Shown: positions 52,989 through 61,605 of the stretch, piece by piece | Position numbering within the stretch: the first letter of the stretch is position 1 | Layout of the letters: each line of letters starts with the position of its first letter | Source of the DNA: Sphingobacteriaceae bacterium | Lineage (GTDB): Bacteria; Bacteroidota; Bacteroidia; B-17B0; Aurantibacillaceae | DNA: 64,000 bases | Direction: 5' to 3' | NCBI GenBank assembly: GCA_002319075.1 | Contig: NVQB01000001.1 | Location: 5,146,001-5,210,000 of the forward strand | Notes under the pieces: model-generated | What the model saw: the letters and a program-made list of their open reading frames with translations, nothing else | The model's database searches: none | What the model was told of the DNA's origin: nothing | Program-made: the position numbers and the translations under genes

Positions 52989-54329
52989 ATGTTTGATAAT
53001 TTACAGGATAAGCTCGACCGCGCATTTAAAGTATTAAAAGGTCAGGGACAGATTACAGAAATAAACGTGGCAGAAACGTTGAAAGAAGTGCGCAAAGCCT
53101 TGCTGGATGCCGACGTTAACTACAAAGTTGCCAAAACATTTACCGACACAGTAAAAGAGAAAGCTCTTGGACAAAATGTGCTTACCTCCTTGTCGCCGGG
53201 TCAGCTCTTAATTAAAATTACACACGACGAGCTTGCCCTTTTAATGGGTGGTACAAAAGAAGATATATACCTGGGCGGAAATCCTACCGTTATTTTAATG
53301 AGTGGCTTGCAGGGTTCTGGTAAAACAACTTTTACCGGAAAACTTGCGCTTTATTTAAAATCAAAAAAAGGTAAAAAACCTTTAATGGTAGCTTGCGACG
53401 TTTACCGTCCTGCTGCAATTGACCAACTGCATGTGCTCGGAGAGCAAATTGAGGTTGAAGTATTCAGTAACAAGGAAGAAAAAAACCCCATTAAAATTGC
53501 TGAAGCTGCAATAAAACAAGCAAAGGAAAATGGCAATAGTGTTGTATTGATAGATACAGCCGGCCGTTTGGCGGTTGACGAACAAATGATGACCGAAATT
53601 GCCGAACTTAAAAAAGCGGTAAAACCAAATGAGATCCTGTTTGTTGTGGACAGTATGACCGGTCAGGATGCGGTAAATACTGCTAAAGCCTTCAACGAAC
53701 GGTTGGATTTTGACGGTGTTATCTTAACCAAATTAGATGGTGATACCCGTGGTGGAGCTGCTCTTTCAATTAAGAGCATTGTAAATAAACCTATTAAATT
53801 TATTGGTACTGGCGAAAAAATGGATGCTTTGGATGTTTTTTATCCGGAGCGTATGGCTGACCGTATTTTGGGAATGGGTGACGTGGTAACCCTCGTTGAA
53901 CGTGCCCAGGAACAATTCAGCGAAGAGGAAGCCCGCAAACTCAATAAAAAAATCGCTACCAATAAATTCGACTTTAACGACTTCCTGAATCAATTACACC
54001 AGATCAAAAAAATGGGGAACATTAAAGACCTCGTTGGGATGATCCCTGGTATGGGAAAGGCTGTTAAAGATATGGATATTGATGAAAATGCATTTAAAGG
54101 AATTGAAGCTATCATTTTTAGTATGACTCCCGAAGAACGCAGTAAACCTGAATTGATCAATGGGTCTCGCAGACAACGTGTGGCTAAAGGCAGCGGACAA
54201 GGTATACAGGAGGTAAACAAACTTTTAAAACAGTTTGAAGACACACGCAAAATGATGCGCATGATGAATGATAAGAATGCCATGGCAAAAATGATGCGTG
54301 CTATGCCAAAAGGTATGCCAAAGGGTTAA
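52989..54329 (+). CDS. ffh: Signal recognition particle protein Ffh
   Basis: 446 residues. It has an N-terminal helical bundle (~1-85), a GTPase domain with GLQGSGKTT (106-114), DVYRPAAIDQLHVL, DTAGRLAVDEQM and TKLDGDTRGGAALS, and a methionine-rich M domain with GMIPGMGK and the SRP-RNA-binding NGSRRQRVAKGSG. The Met-rich tail (MMRMMNDKNAMAKMM) is the signal-sequence groove. It targets nascent membrane proteins to FtsY. No SRP RNA gene was seen nearby. It is followed 39 bp later by folD on the same strand. Confidence 0.97.
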   Translation: MFDNLQDKLDRAFKVLKGQGQITEINVAETLKEVRKALLDADVNYKVAKTFTDTVKEKALGQNVLTSLSPGQLLIKITHDELALLMGGTKEDIYLGGNPTVILMSGLQGSGKTTFTGKLALYLKSKKGKKPLMVACDVYRPAAIDQLHVLGEQIEVEVFSNKEEKNPIKIAEAAIKQAKENGNSVVLIDTAGRLAVDEQMMTEIAELKKAVKPNEILFVVDSMTGQDAVNTAKAFNERLDFDGVILTKLDGDTRGGAALSIKSIVNKPIKFIGTGEKMDALDVFYPERMADRILGMGDVVTLVERAQEQFSEEEARKLNKKIATNKFDFNDFLNQLHQIKKMGNIKDLVGMIPGMGKAVKDMDIDENAFKGIEAIIFSMTPEERSKPELINGSRRQRVAKGSGQGIQEVNKLLKQFEDTRKMMRMMNDKNAMAKMMRAMPKGMPKG

Positions 54330-54368
54330 TATTATAGATACTGATTTCACTTACTACACAAAAAACTA

Positions 54369-55250
54369 ATGCAGTTAATCGACGGAAAAAAAATCTCTTT
54401 ACAGATACAAGAAGAAATAGCTATTAAAGTAAAGAACATAATTTCTTCCGGAATGAAACAGCCTCACCTCGCCGCTGTGTTAGTGGGTAACGACGGGGGT
54501 AGCGAAACTTACGTTGCGAGCAAAATAAAAGCCTGCGAGAATGTAGGATTTAAATCTTCGCTTATTCGTTTAGAAGCTGGTGTTACTCAGGAAAAATTAC
54601 TGGAGACCGTTCACGCTTTGAATAGTAATCCTGATGTAGATGGTTTTATAGTTCAATTACCTCTTCCTAAACATATTAGTGAACAAAAAATAATCGAAGC
54701 CATTGATCCAAAAAAAGATGTAGATGGTTTTCATCCTATAAATGTGGGAAGAATGGTTCTTAACCTGCCCTGCTACGTGAGCGCAACGCCTAACGGCATT
54801 TTAGATCTGCTCAATAGGTATAAGATTGAAACAAGCGGGAAAAATTGTGTGGTAATTGGCCGCAGTAATATAGTAGGTTCACCCATGAGTATATTGCTTG
54901 CTAAAAATACAAATTTGGGAAATTGCACTGTTACGCTTTGTCACAGCAAAACCAAAGATTTAAAATCTCATACCTTAAACGCCGACATCATTATTTGCGC
55001 ACTTGGTCAGCCTGAATTTTTAAAAGCAGATATGGTTAAAGAGGGCGTAGTTGTTATAGATGTTGGCACAACACGCGTTCCTAGTACTGAAACAAAGAGT
55101 GGCTTTAAATTAAAAGGCGATGTTAAGTTTGATGAAGTCTCGCCAAAATGCAGTTATATTACTCCGGTGCCGGGTGGTGTTGGTCCTATGACCATTGCAT
55201 CATTAATTAAAAATACCTTGTTAGCAGCGAAAAAAGAAATTTATTCTTAA
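54369..55250 (+). CDS. folD: Bifunctional methylenetetrahydrofolate dehydrogenase/cyclohydrolase FolD
   Basis: 293 residues. The catalytic [14 protein letters not shown] includes the Tyr and Lys of the cyclohydrolase/dehydrogenase site. [42 protein letters not shown] (NADP-binding) and [15 protein letters not shown] are the other signatures. It interconverts 5,10-methylene- and 10-formyl-tetrahydrofolate. It is probably cotranscribed with ffh. Confidence 0.96.
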   Translation: MQLIDGKKISLQIQEEIAIKVKNIISSGMKQPHLAAVLVGNDGGSETYVASKIKACENVGFKSSLIRLEAGVTQEKLLETVHALNSNPDVDGFIVQLPLPKHISEQKIIEAIDPKKDVDGFHPINVGRMVLNLPCYVSATPNGILDLLNRYKIETSGKNCVVIGRSNIVGSPMSILLAKNTNLGNCTVTLCHSKTKDLKSHTLNADIIICALGQPEFLKADMVKEGVVVIDVGTTRVPSTETKSGFKLKGDVKFDEVSPKCSYITPVPGGVGPMTIASLIKNTLLAAKKEIYS

Positions 55251-55339
55251 TTTATATCTGGCTCCCTTTTTATTAAAGTCAGGTAAGCAGTAAGAGACAA
55301 ATTTTCATAACTTAGTTTAAACTTCTAAACCCAAGTACG

Positions 55340-56518
55340 ATGAAAAAAACTCTACTCCTTATTTTCGTTTTTATCCTTTCTTCTTTCTTAGGTCTGGCAC
55401 AAAACCCTTCCAATTCCCTTACATGCACAGCGGACAGTTCGCACCTTCAATATCACTGGACAAGTCCGACTGTATGGACGACCGCACAGAGAACTTTTAA
55501 TTCGTTTAACGCCAACGGCTATTTGACAAGTGTTCTCAATTTGAAATTAAACACTTCAAACAATTGGGAAAACAATACCTTGAGTTCTTTCACGACTTCG
55601 GCTAATGGAAAGCTCCTGATCTCTGCAGAAAAATTCTGGCAGCTGCCTGGCAACAATTGGAGTAGCGGCGGAATTACAAATTATAGCTACACTACAACTG
55701 GCTTGCTTGCACAAAAGCTTGGCACTTATTTTGATTCAATGAGTAACTCCTGGCTCCCCTGGAACAGAACTACAAACACATACAGTAACGGCGATCTTAT
55801 TAGTTCGCTAACAGAAACCTATGTTACTTCTAATTCCAGCTGGGCACCTTCTATACAAACACTAAACTCTTACGATCAAAATCACAACCAGATTCAAAGC
55901 CTGGAACAATCCTGGAAAAACTCCACAAATAGCTGGCAAAATTCATTACAACATAACAGAACCTTTTCCAGTAGCTTACTAATTACAACTCTTACTAAAA
56001 GTTGGTATAGTAACGCCTGGCATACGGCGCAAAAAGATTCGATCATTTATAATAACAATGGTAGTATAAATGCCAGCATAAACCAGGCTTTTTTAAACAA
56101 TAACTGGACTAATCAGTTCCGCAGTTTATGCTCGTATGACCCAAATGGCAATAAAACAAATGAATTGGTTGAAACGTGGGGTAATAATGGTTGGGAAGAG
56201 AACTATACCTATGTGTACTTTCGTAATTGTGCAAAATTTGCTACTGTTGGTATTGAAGAATATGAAACGCCAAGGCTCTGCATCTTTCCAAATCCCAGTA
56301 ATGGTAAATTGTTTATACGTTCTGAGTCTGCATTTAAAAAAGCGGTGTTAGAACTAAAAGACCTTACAGGAAAATGTATACAGTGCAACACACTGGATTC
56401 GGGGTCAACATTAAAAGAGATTGATCTCAGTACACATGAAAAAGGAATATATTTTTACACTGTCCTATCGCCCGACTTTGCGACTCCCTTGCAAGGAAAA
56501 ATTATTATCTCAAAATAG
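55340..56518 (+). CDS. T9SS type A sorting-domain protein with Trp-rich tandem repeats
   Basis: 392 residues. The signal peptide ends LGLA and is followed by Gln-Asn. Residues ~35-295 contain about five ~45-55-residue repeats with a tryptophan-centred strand and an Asn/Gly turn, such as TNNTWS-like NNWSSGG, NSWLPWNR, SSWAPSIQ, NSWQNSLQ and NAWHTAQK, each followed by a YxxNGN or NxNGS turn. This resembles YD/RHS-like strand repeats seen in some Bacteroidota secreted proteins. The C-terminus is a type A sorting domain (CIFPNPSNGKLFI, LKDLTGKCIQ, EKGIYFYTVL). A surface role is likely, ligand unknown. Confidence 0.78.
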   Translation: MKKTLLLIFVFILSSFLGLAQNPSNSLTCTADSSHLQYHWTSPTVWTTAQRTFNSFNANGYLTSVLNLKLNTSNNWENNTLSSFTTSANGKLLISAEKFWQLPGNNWSSGGITNYSYTTTGLLAQKLGTYFDSMSNSWLPWNRTTNTYSNGDLISSLTETYVTSNSSWAPSIQTLNSYDQNHNQIQSLEQSWKNSTNSWQNSLQHNRTFSSSLLITTLTKSWYSNAWHTAQKDSIIYNNNGSINASINQAFLNNNWTNQFRSLCSYDPNGNKTNELVETWGNNGWEENYTYVYFRNCAKFATVGIEEYETPRLCIFPNPSNGKLFIRSESAFKKAVLELKDLTGKCIQCNTLDSGSTLKEIDLSTHEKGIYFYTVLSPDFATPLQGKIIISK

Positions 56519-56578
56519 ACACTCAGAAGCATGCTAACTGCGATTAGCAGGCTTTATAAACGACTTCGGATACAGTAT

Positions 56579-56609
56579 TTTGAAACCCGGCGATAAATAC
56601 GTATATTTG
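56579..56609 (+). promoter_or_regulatory. Promoter of the toxin-antitoxin operon
   Basis: TTTG at 56579-56582 and TATATTTG at 56602-56609 are separated by 19 bp, an exact consensus -33/-7 pair. The leader to the ATG at 56626 would be about 10 nt. Confidence 0.65.
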
Positions 56610-56625
56610 TATAAAACATACGTAT
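56597..56625 (+). promoter_or_regulatory. Twin ATACGTAT operator of the toxin-antitoxin operon
   Basis: The perfect 8-bp palindrome ATACGTAT occurs at 56597-56604 and 56618-56625. Centres are 21 bp apart, two turns of the helix. The first overlaps the -7 box and the second abuts the antitoxin ATG. This layout fits autorepression by a ribbon-helix-helix antitoxin. Confidence 0.65.
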
Positions 56626-56865
56626 ATGACAACTAAACTCACATTAACAGTCGAAAAAGACGTTATCGAAAGGGCCAAGGTGTACGCTAAAAATACTGGC
56701 CGCAGTCTCTCCGAACTGATCGAATCATATCTCGATACTTTAACGCTTGATACTGTAAACGAGCCTTCCCCAAAATTAAAAAAGATACTTGGCTCGGTTA
56801 AGCTTCCTAAGAACTTTGATGAAGAAAACGAACTTCGCGCTTATTTAGAAAAGAAACATTTATGA
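56626..56865 (+). CDS. Antitoxin, ribbon-helix-helix type (DUF6364-like)
   Basis: 79 residues. TKLTLTVEKDVIERAKVYAK followed by TGRSLSELIESYLDTL is a ribbon-helix-helix (beta strand, two helices), similar to DUF6364-family antitoxins. The C-terminal tail (LPKNFDEENELRAYLEKKHL) is the probable toxin-binding part. It overlaps the toxin gene by 4 bp. Expected to bind and neutralise the PIN toxin and repress the operon through the ATACGTAT sites. Confidence 0.85.
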   Translation: MTTKLTLTVEKDVIERAKVYAKNTGRSLSELIESYLDTLTLDTVNEPSPKLKKILGSVKLPKNFDEENELRAYLEKKHL

Positions 56866-57278
56866 AAAAAATATTTGTCGATACAAATATTCTTGTCGAC
56901 TTAATTGCTGATCGGCGACCATACAGCAAATTTGCACTGGAGATTTTTACAAAAGCAGAAGAGAAAAAAATCCGCTTATTCACGTCCTCACACTCGATTG
57001 CCACCACACATTACCTTTTAAAAGAATACAGAGAAGAGAAAGATCTTCGCGAAATACTTTCCGACCTCATGGAGTTTATCCAGGTTATTTCAGTTGACGC
57101 CGATGTGATAAAAAAAGGATTACGATCAAAACATAAGGACTTTGAAGATGCCCTGCAAATTTTCTGTGCTTCTTCAGTGGAAAAAATGGATTGTATTGTT
57201 ACCCGCAATATTAAAGACTTCCGCGATTCAGAACTCCCGGTTTTTAGTCCCGACGAACTGGTGAAAAAACTTAAATAA
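56862..57278 (+). CDS. PIN-domain toxin (VapC-like ribonuclease)
   Basis: 138 residues. IFVDTNILVDLIADRRPYS has the first catalytic Asp (Asp7). KHKDFEDALQIFCA carries the later acidic residues (Glu95, Asp96), and CIVTRNIKDFRDS has the closing N...D pair (Asn116, Asp119). This is a complete PIN metal site for RNA cleavage. The overlap with the antitoxin gene (ATGA) is the usual type II arrangement. The RNA target is unknown. Confidence 0.88.
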   Translation: MKKIFVDTNILVDLIADRRPYSKFALEIFTKAEEKKIRLFTSSHSIATTHYLLKEYREEKDLREILSDLMEFIQVISVDADVIKKGLRSKHKDFEDALQIFCASSVEKMDCIVTRNIKDFRDSELPVFSPDELVKKLK

Positions 57279-57314
57279 AAAAGCCGCATCATTTTTAGGA
57301 TGCGGCTTTTTTTA
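57279..57314. terminator. Bidirectional terminator after the toxin gene
   Basis: A 12-bp stem AAAAGCCGCATC/GATGCGGCTTTT (57279-57290 with 57299-57310) has an 8-nt loop with T and A runs outside. It serves the toxin-antitoxin operon and the convergent gene at 57325. Confidence 0.9.
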
Positions 57315-57324
57315 AACGTATAAT

Positions 57325-57777
57325 CTAAAACATCATATGTGTGAGGATCATCGCTACCAAAATTAACGATAATAAATGATAGCTTGTATTTATAAAAAAG
57401 AACTTCCATGATTTTCCTTCCCAGGCAACCGTGTTTAAATCAACAGGTAAATAAAATCCAAGCCAGGTAAAACCAGACGCTGTTAACGCATATTGCCAGG
57501 CCAAGCCCCCATCAGCAGGTTGCGCCCAGGTAATAGGGTTCCATACTGCGATGTTATGATAAAACACAAAGGCAAGGAAAAAATTCCCTATTAAATTCAT
57601 AATCATTCCCTTGATGAGAGGTCCTGCTGGTGGCTTTTGTCCAGGTTCTAAAGTTATGCCAAGTTCTTTTGCCCATGCTTTTCCAAATAAAGGTGTATAC
57701 CAGATAAACCCAAAAACAAAATTTGCCACAACAGCGATAATAATCGCGAGAAAATTTACGTGAATGATTGGCTCCAT
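57325..57777 (-). CDS. DUF1761 integral membrane protein
   Basis: 150 residues with four hydrophobic segments: LAIIIAVVANFVFGFIWYTP, MNLIGNFFLAFVFYH, LTASGFTWLGFYLPVDL and YHLLSLILVAMILTH. The FIWYTPLFGKAWAKELG turn after the first segment is characteristic of DUF1761. Function is unknown; it lies in the inner membrane. Confidence 0.88.
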   Translation of the reverse strand: MEPIIHVNFLAIIIAVVANFVFGFIWYTPLFGKAWAKELGITLEPGQKPPAGPLIKGMIMNLIGNFFLAFVFYHNIAVWNPITWAQPADGGLAWQYALTASGFTWLGFYLPVDLNTVAWEGKSWKFFFINTSYHLLSLILVAMILTHMMF

Positions 57778-57871
57778 GTATGTAAGATTAAATTGTTAGT
57801 AGGGAACTAAAGTAACAAGAAAAAGAAGAAAACAAAATTATAGATTTTCTAATTTTTTATATCTTAGATAC

Positions 57872-58198
57872 ATGAGAAGTTACAGGATCTTAATACCTCT
57901 TATCATACTTACTTTTTCTTTTTGTAAAAGAGCAAATGTTAACGGTACGGTTTATACCTCTCATCATATTCCAATCCCACATCAGGAAGTTTTAATCATA
58001 CTTGGAGCAAGAGGACATGAAAATGATGCCACTGCTAGTGTGGTAACCGATGAAAATGGGAACTTTATCTATAATTCGAGAATTCTTCCAAGGCAATGGA
58101 TCGGGACCATACAAGTTGATTCTGACAGCGGCTGGTATCTGGAAAAATTTAATGGAGCGAAAAAAACAATAACCAATCTTGAAATAATTGTGAAATGA
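57872..58198 (+). CDS. Small exported protein with a carboxypeptidase-regulatory-like beta domain
   Basis: 108 residues. IPLIILTFSFCKRANVNGTV suggests a signal with Cys18 as a possible lipobox (Phe at -1 is atypical). The rest, NVNGTVYTSHHIPIPHQEVL followed by SVVTDENGNFIYNSRI, looks like one transthyretin-like/CarbopepD_reg domain, the module used for surface or periplasmic anchoring in this phylum. It stands alone with no known partner. Confidence 0.65.
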   Translation: MRSYRILIPLIILTFSFCKRANVNGTVYTSHHIPIPHQEVLIILGARGHENDATASVVTDENGNFIYNSRILPRQWIGTIQVDSDSGWYLEKFNGAKKTITNLEIIVK

Positions 58199-58317
58199 TC
58201 TTTTTAAGTGAGTCGTTTATGCGTGAAAAACCTAATTCAACTACCGTTCACACCTTTTAATTGCAGCTTGTAAAGTAATCTTCAGTGACGCCGCTATAAT
58301 TCTTAATTTTGTTTTTC

Positions 58318-59556
58318 GTGAGCTTCGTCAAAGAAAATATTTCTATCGCTATTGATTCTATCAAAGCCAATCGGTTAAGAGCTGTCATTACCATGCTGAT
58401 TATTAGCATTGGGATTATGGCTTTAGTAGGAATTCTTTCTGCCATCGACGCTATCAAGAATGGCATCAATGATAATTTCACCAGCATGGGGGCCAATACT
58501 TTTACAATTCGTAATGCCGACGTTAATATTCGTGTTGGAAAAAGAGGACGCAAAGCCAAGACTTACGAAGCCATTTCTTTTAAAGAAGCTGTACGTTTCA
58601 AAAATGAGTTTAACTACCCTGCACTCACTTCTGTCTCAACTTTAGCAAGCTTTTCGGCCCGTTTAAAATATGGGAGCGTAAAAACTAATCCCAACATACA
58701 GGTTTTTGGTGGCGATGAAAATTATCTTGCGACTGCGGGTTACGAACTGGAAAAAGGAAGGAATTTTACTGCTTCCGAAATTTCCGGTAGTACGCATATA
58801 ACCCTCATAGGTAAAGATGTTGAACAGGCTTTATTCGGGGTAAAAGGAAACGCGCTTGATAAGTTTATTAAAATCGGTGCCAGCAAATACAAGGTTGTTG
58901 GTGTTTTGAAACCCAAAGGAAATAGTTCAGGATTTGGCGGAGATAAGATCACATTAATACCTCTCAGCACTGCGCGCCAGTATTTTGGAAGACCCGATAT
59001 GAGCTTTACCATTAATGTTCTTACGAAAAACAGTGCGCTTGTAAACATTTTATTGCACGAGGCAGAAGGCTTGTTCAGAAAAATAAGAAAGATTCCGATC
59101 ACTGGTAAATCTGATTTCGATATTATAAAATCGGATAACCTGGCAACTATGCTAATTGGCAATCTTCAAAAAGTCACCATGGGTGCAACCATAATTGGTT
59201 TAATAACATTACTGGGAGCGGCCATTGGCTTAATGAATATCATGCTGGTAAGTGTAACCGAACGCACCCGCGAAATTGGTATCCGTAAAGCGATGGGTGC
59301 TACACAAGCCATTATTAAAAATCAATTTCTCATCGAAAGTGTGGTGATATGCGTATTGGGCGGATTGATAGGAATTATATTCGGAATTATTATTGGAAAC
59401 CTCATAAGCCTTGCTTTAGACACTGGCTTCTTTATTCCCTGGTTCTGGATTATTACTGGTGTTATTATTTGTGTGATTGTGGGTTTATTAAGTGGCTATC
59501 TTCCCGCTCAACGAGCTTCCCGCTTAGATCCTATTGATAGTTTGAGATTTGAGTAG
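58318..59556 (+). CDS. MacB/FtsX-like ABC transporter permease
   Basis: 412 residues from the GTG at 58318; a TTG at 58309 in frame would add three residues. TM1 is RAVITMLIISIGIMALVGIL, followed by a large periplasmic MacB_PCD domain (~45-270). Three TM segments follow: GATIIGLITLLGAAIGLMNI, VVICVLGGLIGIIFGIIIG, and WFWIITGVIICVIVGLLSGY. VTERTREIGIRKAMGATQ and the C-terminal PAQRASRLDPIDSLRFE are the FtsX/MacB signatures. Family members work with a separate ATPase, but no ABC ATPase gene is in the window. Export of lipoproteins, peptides or drugs is possible. Confidence 0.9.
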   Translation: MSFVKENISIAIDSIKANRLRAVITMLIISIGIMALVGILSAIDAIKNGINDNFTSMGANTFTIRNADVNIRVGKRGRKAKTYEAISFKEAVRFKNEFNYPALTSVSTLASFSARLKYGSVKTNPNIQVFGGDENYLATAGYELEKGRNFTASEISGSTHITLIGKDVEQALFGVKGNALDKFIKIGASKYKVVGVLKPKGNSSGFGGDKITLIPLSTARQYFGRPDMSFTINVLTKNSALVNILLHEAEGLFRKIRKIPITGKSDFDIIKSDNLATMLIGNLQKVTMGATIIGLITLLGAAIGLMNIMLVSVTERTREIGIRKAMGATQAIIKNQFLIESVVICVLGGLIGIIFGIIIGNLISLALDTGFFIPWFWIITGVIICVIVGLLSGYLPAQRASRLDPIDSLRFE

Positions 59557-59633
59557 AACAAAAATGCAGGCCGCAAAACTAACCTGAGATTATCCACACC
59601 CCCGTAGTCTCTTGTGTCCTCACACTGAAGCGC

Positions 59634-61604
59634 CTACTTTCCGTAACTCACAGCAATAATCTGAATCTTCCGCTCTGAAGCGGCATAAGGGCTATATACG
59701 GAATTTCGTTTATCTTTTAAATTATCACTGGCCTTACTCGCAGGTAACTCGCCTACTCCCACAAACTCAAATATAATTTTACCCTCGCCCTGGCTATGAT
59801 TGTTAATATACCTATAGAAGACTCCGCCTTTATATTGCTTAAAAAACATAGTTAAACTGCTAATCCTGCGCTTCGCCAGGTTTATGTTGTATTGAGTTCC
59901 CGCAAGTGGACTGCAATAGCCTTTCAAAGTAATTTTAACAGTCTCTCCGCTGGCCAAAACCTTTTCCAGCATTCCCGAAAATCTTTTTAAATCATCAAGA
60001 CCTGCATCAACGCTATCAGTGAAAAAATTTTCTATTTTATTTGTCGCCAGATTTTTTTCTGCACCTTTTAAATCTTTAGAATATTCAGCAATGTATTGTG
60101 GAGCTAACAACTTATAATCATTAAAAGTGGTTTCATAATTCTTTATGGTTGTTGTGTCTAAGCGTTTAGGATCAGGTTCGTCATTGTGAAAATAAAGCGT
60201 TAATGGAACTAATAATTTAAGCTGTTCTTTTACCAACATCATAGTATCAATTAATGGTGGCGGTACCAGAGAATCTTTCTGTATCGTCCACCTGTAAATA
60301 TCATTGCAGCAATTTTGTTTGCTTTCAAAAAACGACCCTTTGCGGTTACTGGAAAGGTAAACGCGGTTTCCATCTTTACTCTCAGAATAATACACATCGT
60401 TATAACTACTGTTTAATGCAGAACCTACATTTTCAGGTTCAGTAAATTCGTTGTTTACAAATTTGCTCTTAAAAATATCGTAGCCTCCCAACCCTTTGTG
60501 CCAGGTGCTACTGAAATACAACGTGTTTTTATCACTCACATACCACGGAGTAATATCGTCATCAGGAGTGTTTATTGTTTTTCCAGCATTAACAGGTTCT
60601 TCATAACTACCATCAGCTTTGCGCACTGCGTACCAAATATCCAGCCCACCTTCGCCACCCGGACGATTACTAACAAAAAACAAAACGGTTTTTCCGTTAA
60701 TTACTCCAAAGTTAGGTTGAGTAGTGCTTACCGAGGCCTGATTGATTGGTTCGTCCATACGCAATGACTGTCGCCATTTTTTGCCTGCAAGTTCGCTCGA
60801 ATATAACTCACATTTGTAATCGCTGGCATTCAAAGCAACGCAACGCGAAACGATCATTTGGGTTTGATCTTCATTAAAAGCAGTATTAGCACTATGATAG
60901 ACCTTCGAATTAATCAAAGTATCCATCGCTTTAATCTTTTTGAATTTTTGATTTTTAATATCTGATCTGTAGATTTTAGAATAAACCAATTCATTTGCCA
61001 GCGACCTCGCCTCTTCAGCATCTCTTGCTTTTGTTTCGGGCGAACGAATCGACGAAAAGTATAAGGAGCTATCTTTTTCAAATGCACCATACTCGCTTTG
61101 TTTGCTGTTAATAGTAACGTCGAGATGTTCAGGCGCCGGCATGTAAGGTCTATTTACCAGTATTTGAGCAATATCACAAGCTTCCACCTCAAGGCGCGAT
61201 TTTGTTTTGTAATACTGATACTTATCTTTTTTTAAGTTAAGCTTATTAAATTTTGTAAACCACCTTTTAGCTTCTTTATACTGACCTTTATTTTTCAGAA
61301 GCTGACCGATCCAGAAAAAGGTCAGCGGATATTTTCTTCCATTATCTACTGTTGCCGTCTTATTATAAAGATAGAGCGCTAAGGGCAGATCATAACTGAG
61401 GCGACTTGCCTCAGCAAAAGCGTACTGGATTTTTAAATTCAAACTATCAATGGCGTACAAACGACTGTAATATTGCGTGGCGCCGTACCAGTCTTTATTT
61501 TTTTCTGATTCCAGTGCCTGAGACCGCAACATCGCGCTGTTCTGCGCATTGGAAGCAGAATATATGCTGACAAAAAATGCTATATAAAAAAGAAGGTTCT
61601 TCAT
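59634..61604 (-). CDS. OmpA-family protein with TPR and PD40 repeats (T9SS-associated, PorE-like)
   Basis: 656 residues from the ATG at 61604; an in-frame start at 61640 would add 12 residues ahead of the signal peptide. The signal ends SNA and is followed by Gln. TPR-like helices lie at ~20-130 (WYGATQYYSRLYAIDSL, KGQYKEAKRWFTKFNKL). PD40/WD-like blades are at ~150-440 (LYFSSIRSPE, VLFFVSNRPGGEGGLDIWYA, TLYFSSTWHKGLGGYDIFKS). A C-terminal OmpA peptidoglycan-binding domain follows (ITLKGYCSPLAGTQYNINLA, then KRRISSLTMFFKQY). This domain order is that of PorE-type T9SS proteins that anchor the machine to the cell wall. It follows the PorP/SprF gene by 1 bp. Confidence 0.87.
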   Translation of the reverse strand: MKNLLFYIAFFVSIYSASNAQNSAMLRSQALESEKNKDWYGATQYYSRLYAIDSLNLKIQYAFAEASRLSYDLPLALYLYNKTATVDNGRKYPLTFFWIGQLLKNKGQYKEAKRWFTKFNKLNLKKDKYQYYKTKSRLEVEACDIAQILVNRPYMPAPEHLDVTINSKQSEYGAFEKDSSLYFSSIRSPETKARDAEEARSLANELVYSKIYRSDIKNQKFKKIKAMDTLINSKVYHSANTAFNEDQTQMIVSRCVALNASDYKCELYSSELAGKKWRQSLRMDEPINQASVSTTQPNFGVINGKTVLFFVSNRPGGEGGLDIWYAVRKADGSYEEPVNAGKTINTPDDDITPWYVSDKNTLYFSSTWHKGLGGYDIFKSKFVNNEFTEPENVGSALNSSYNDVYYSESKDGNRVYLSSNRKGSFFESKQNCCNDIYRWTIQKDSLVPPPLIDTMMLVKEQLKLLVPLTLYFHNDEPDPKRLDTTTIKNYETTFNDYKLLAPQYIAEYSKDLKGAEKNLATNKIENFFTDSVDAGLDDLKRFSGMLEKVLASGETVKITLKGYCSPLAGTQYNINLAKRRISSLTMFFKQYKGGVFYRYINNHSQGEGKIIFEFVGVGELPASKASDNLKDKRNSVYSPYAASERKIQIIAVSYGK

Positions 61605-61605
61605 A

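Noticed and set aside
52989-55339. SRP RNA gene (ffs) near ffh
   Set aside because: The intergenic gaps are too short and have no GGAA tetraloop hairpin of the expected form.
56519-56578. Terminator after the 55340 gene
   Set aside because: A 6-bp stem TGCTAA/TTAGCA exists but no T run follows, so it is too weak to call.
58304-58311. TAATTTTG as a promoter for the ABC permease
   Set aside because: It overlaps the TTG start and would leave no leader; there is no -33 box. Probably chance in AT-rich DNA.
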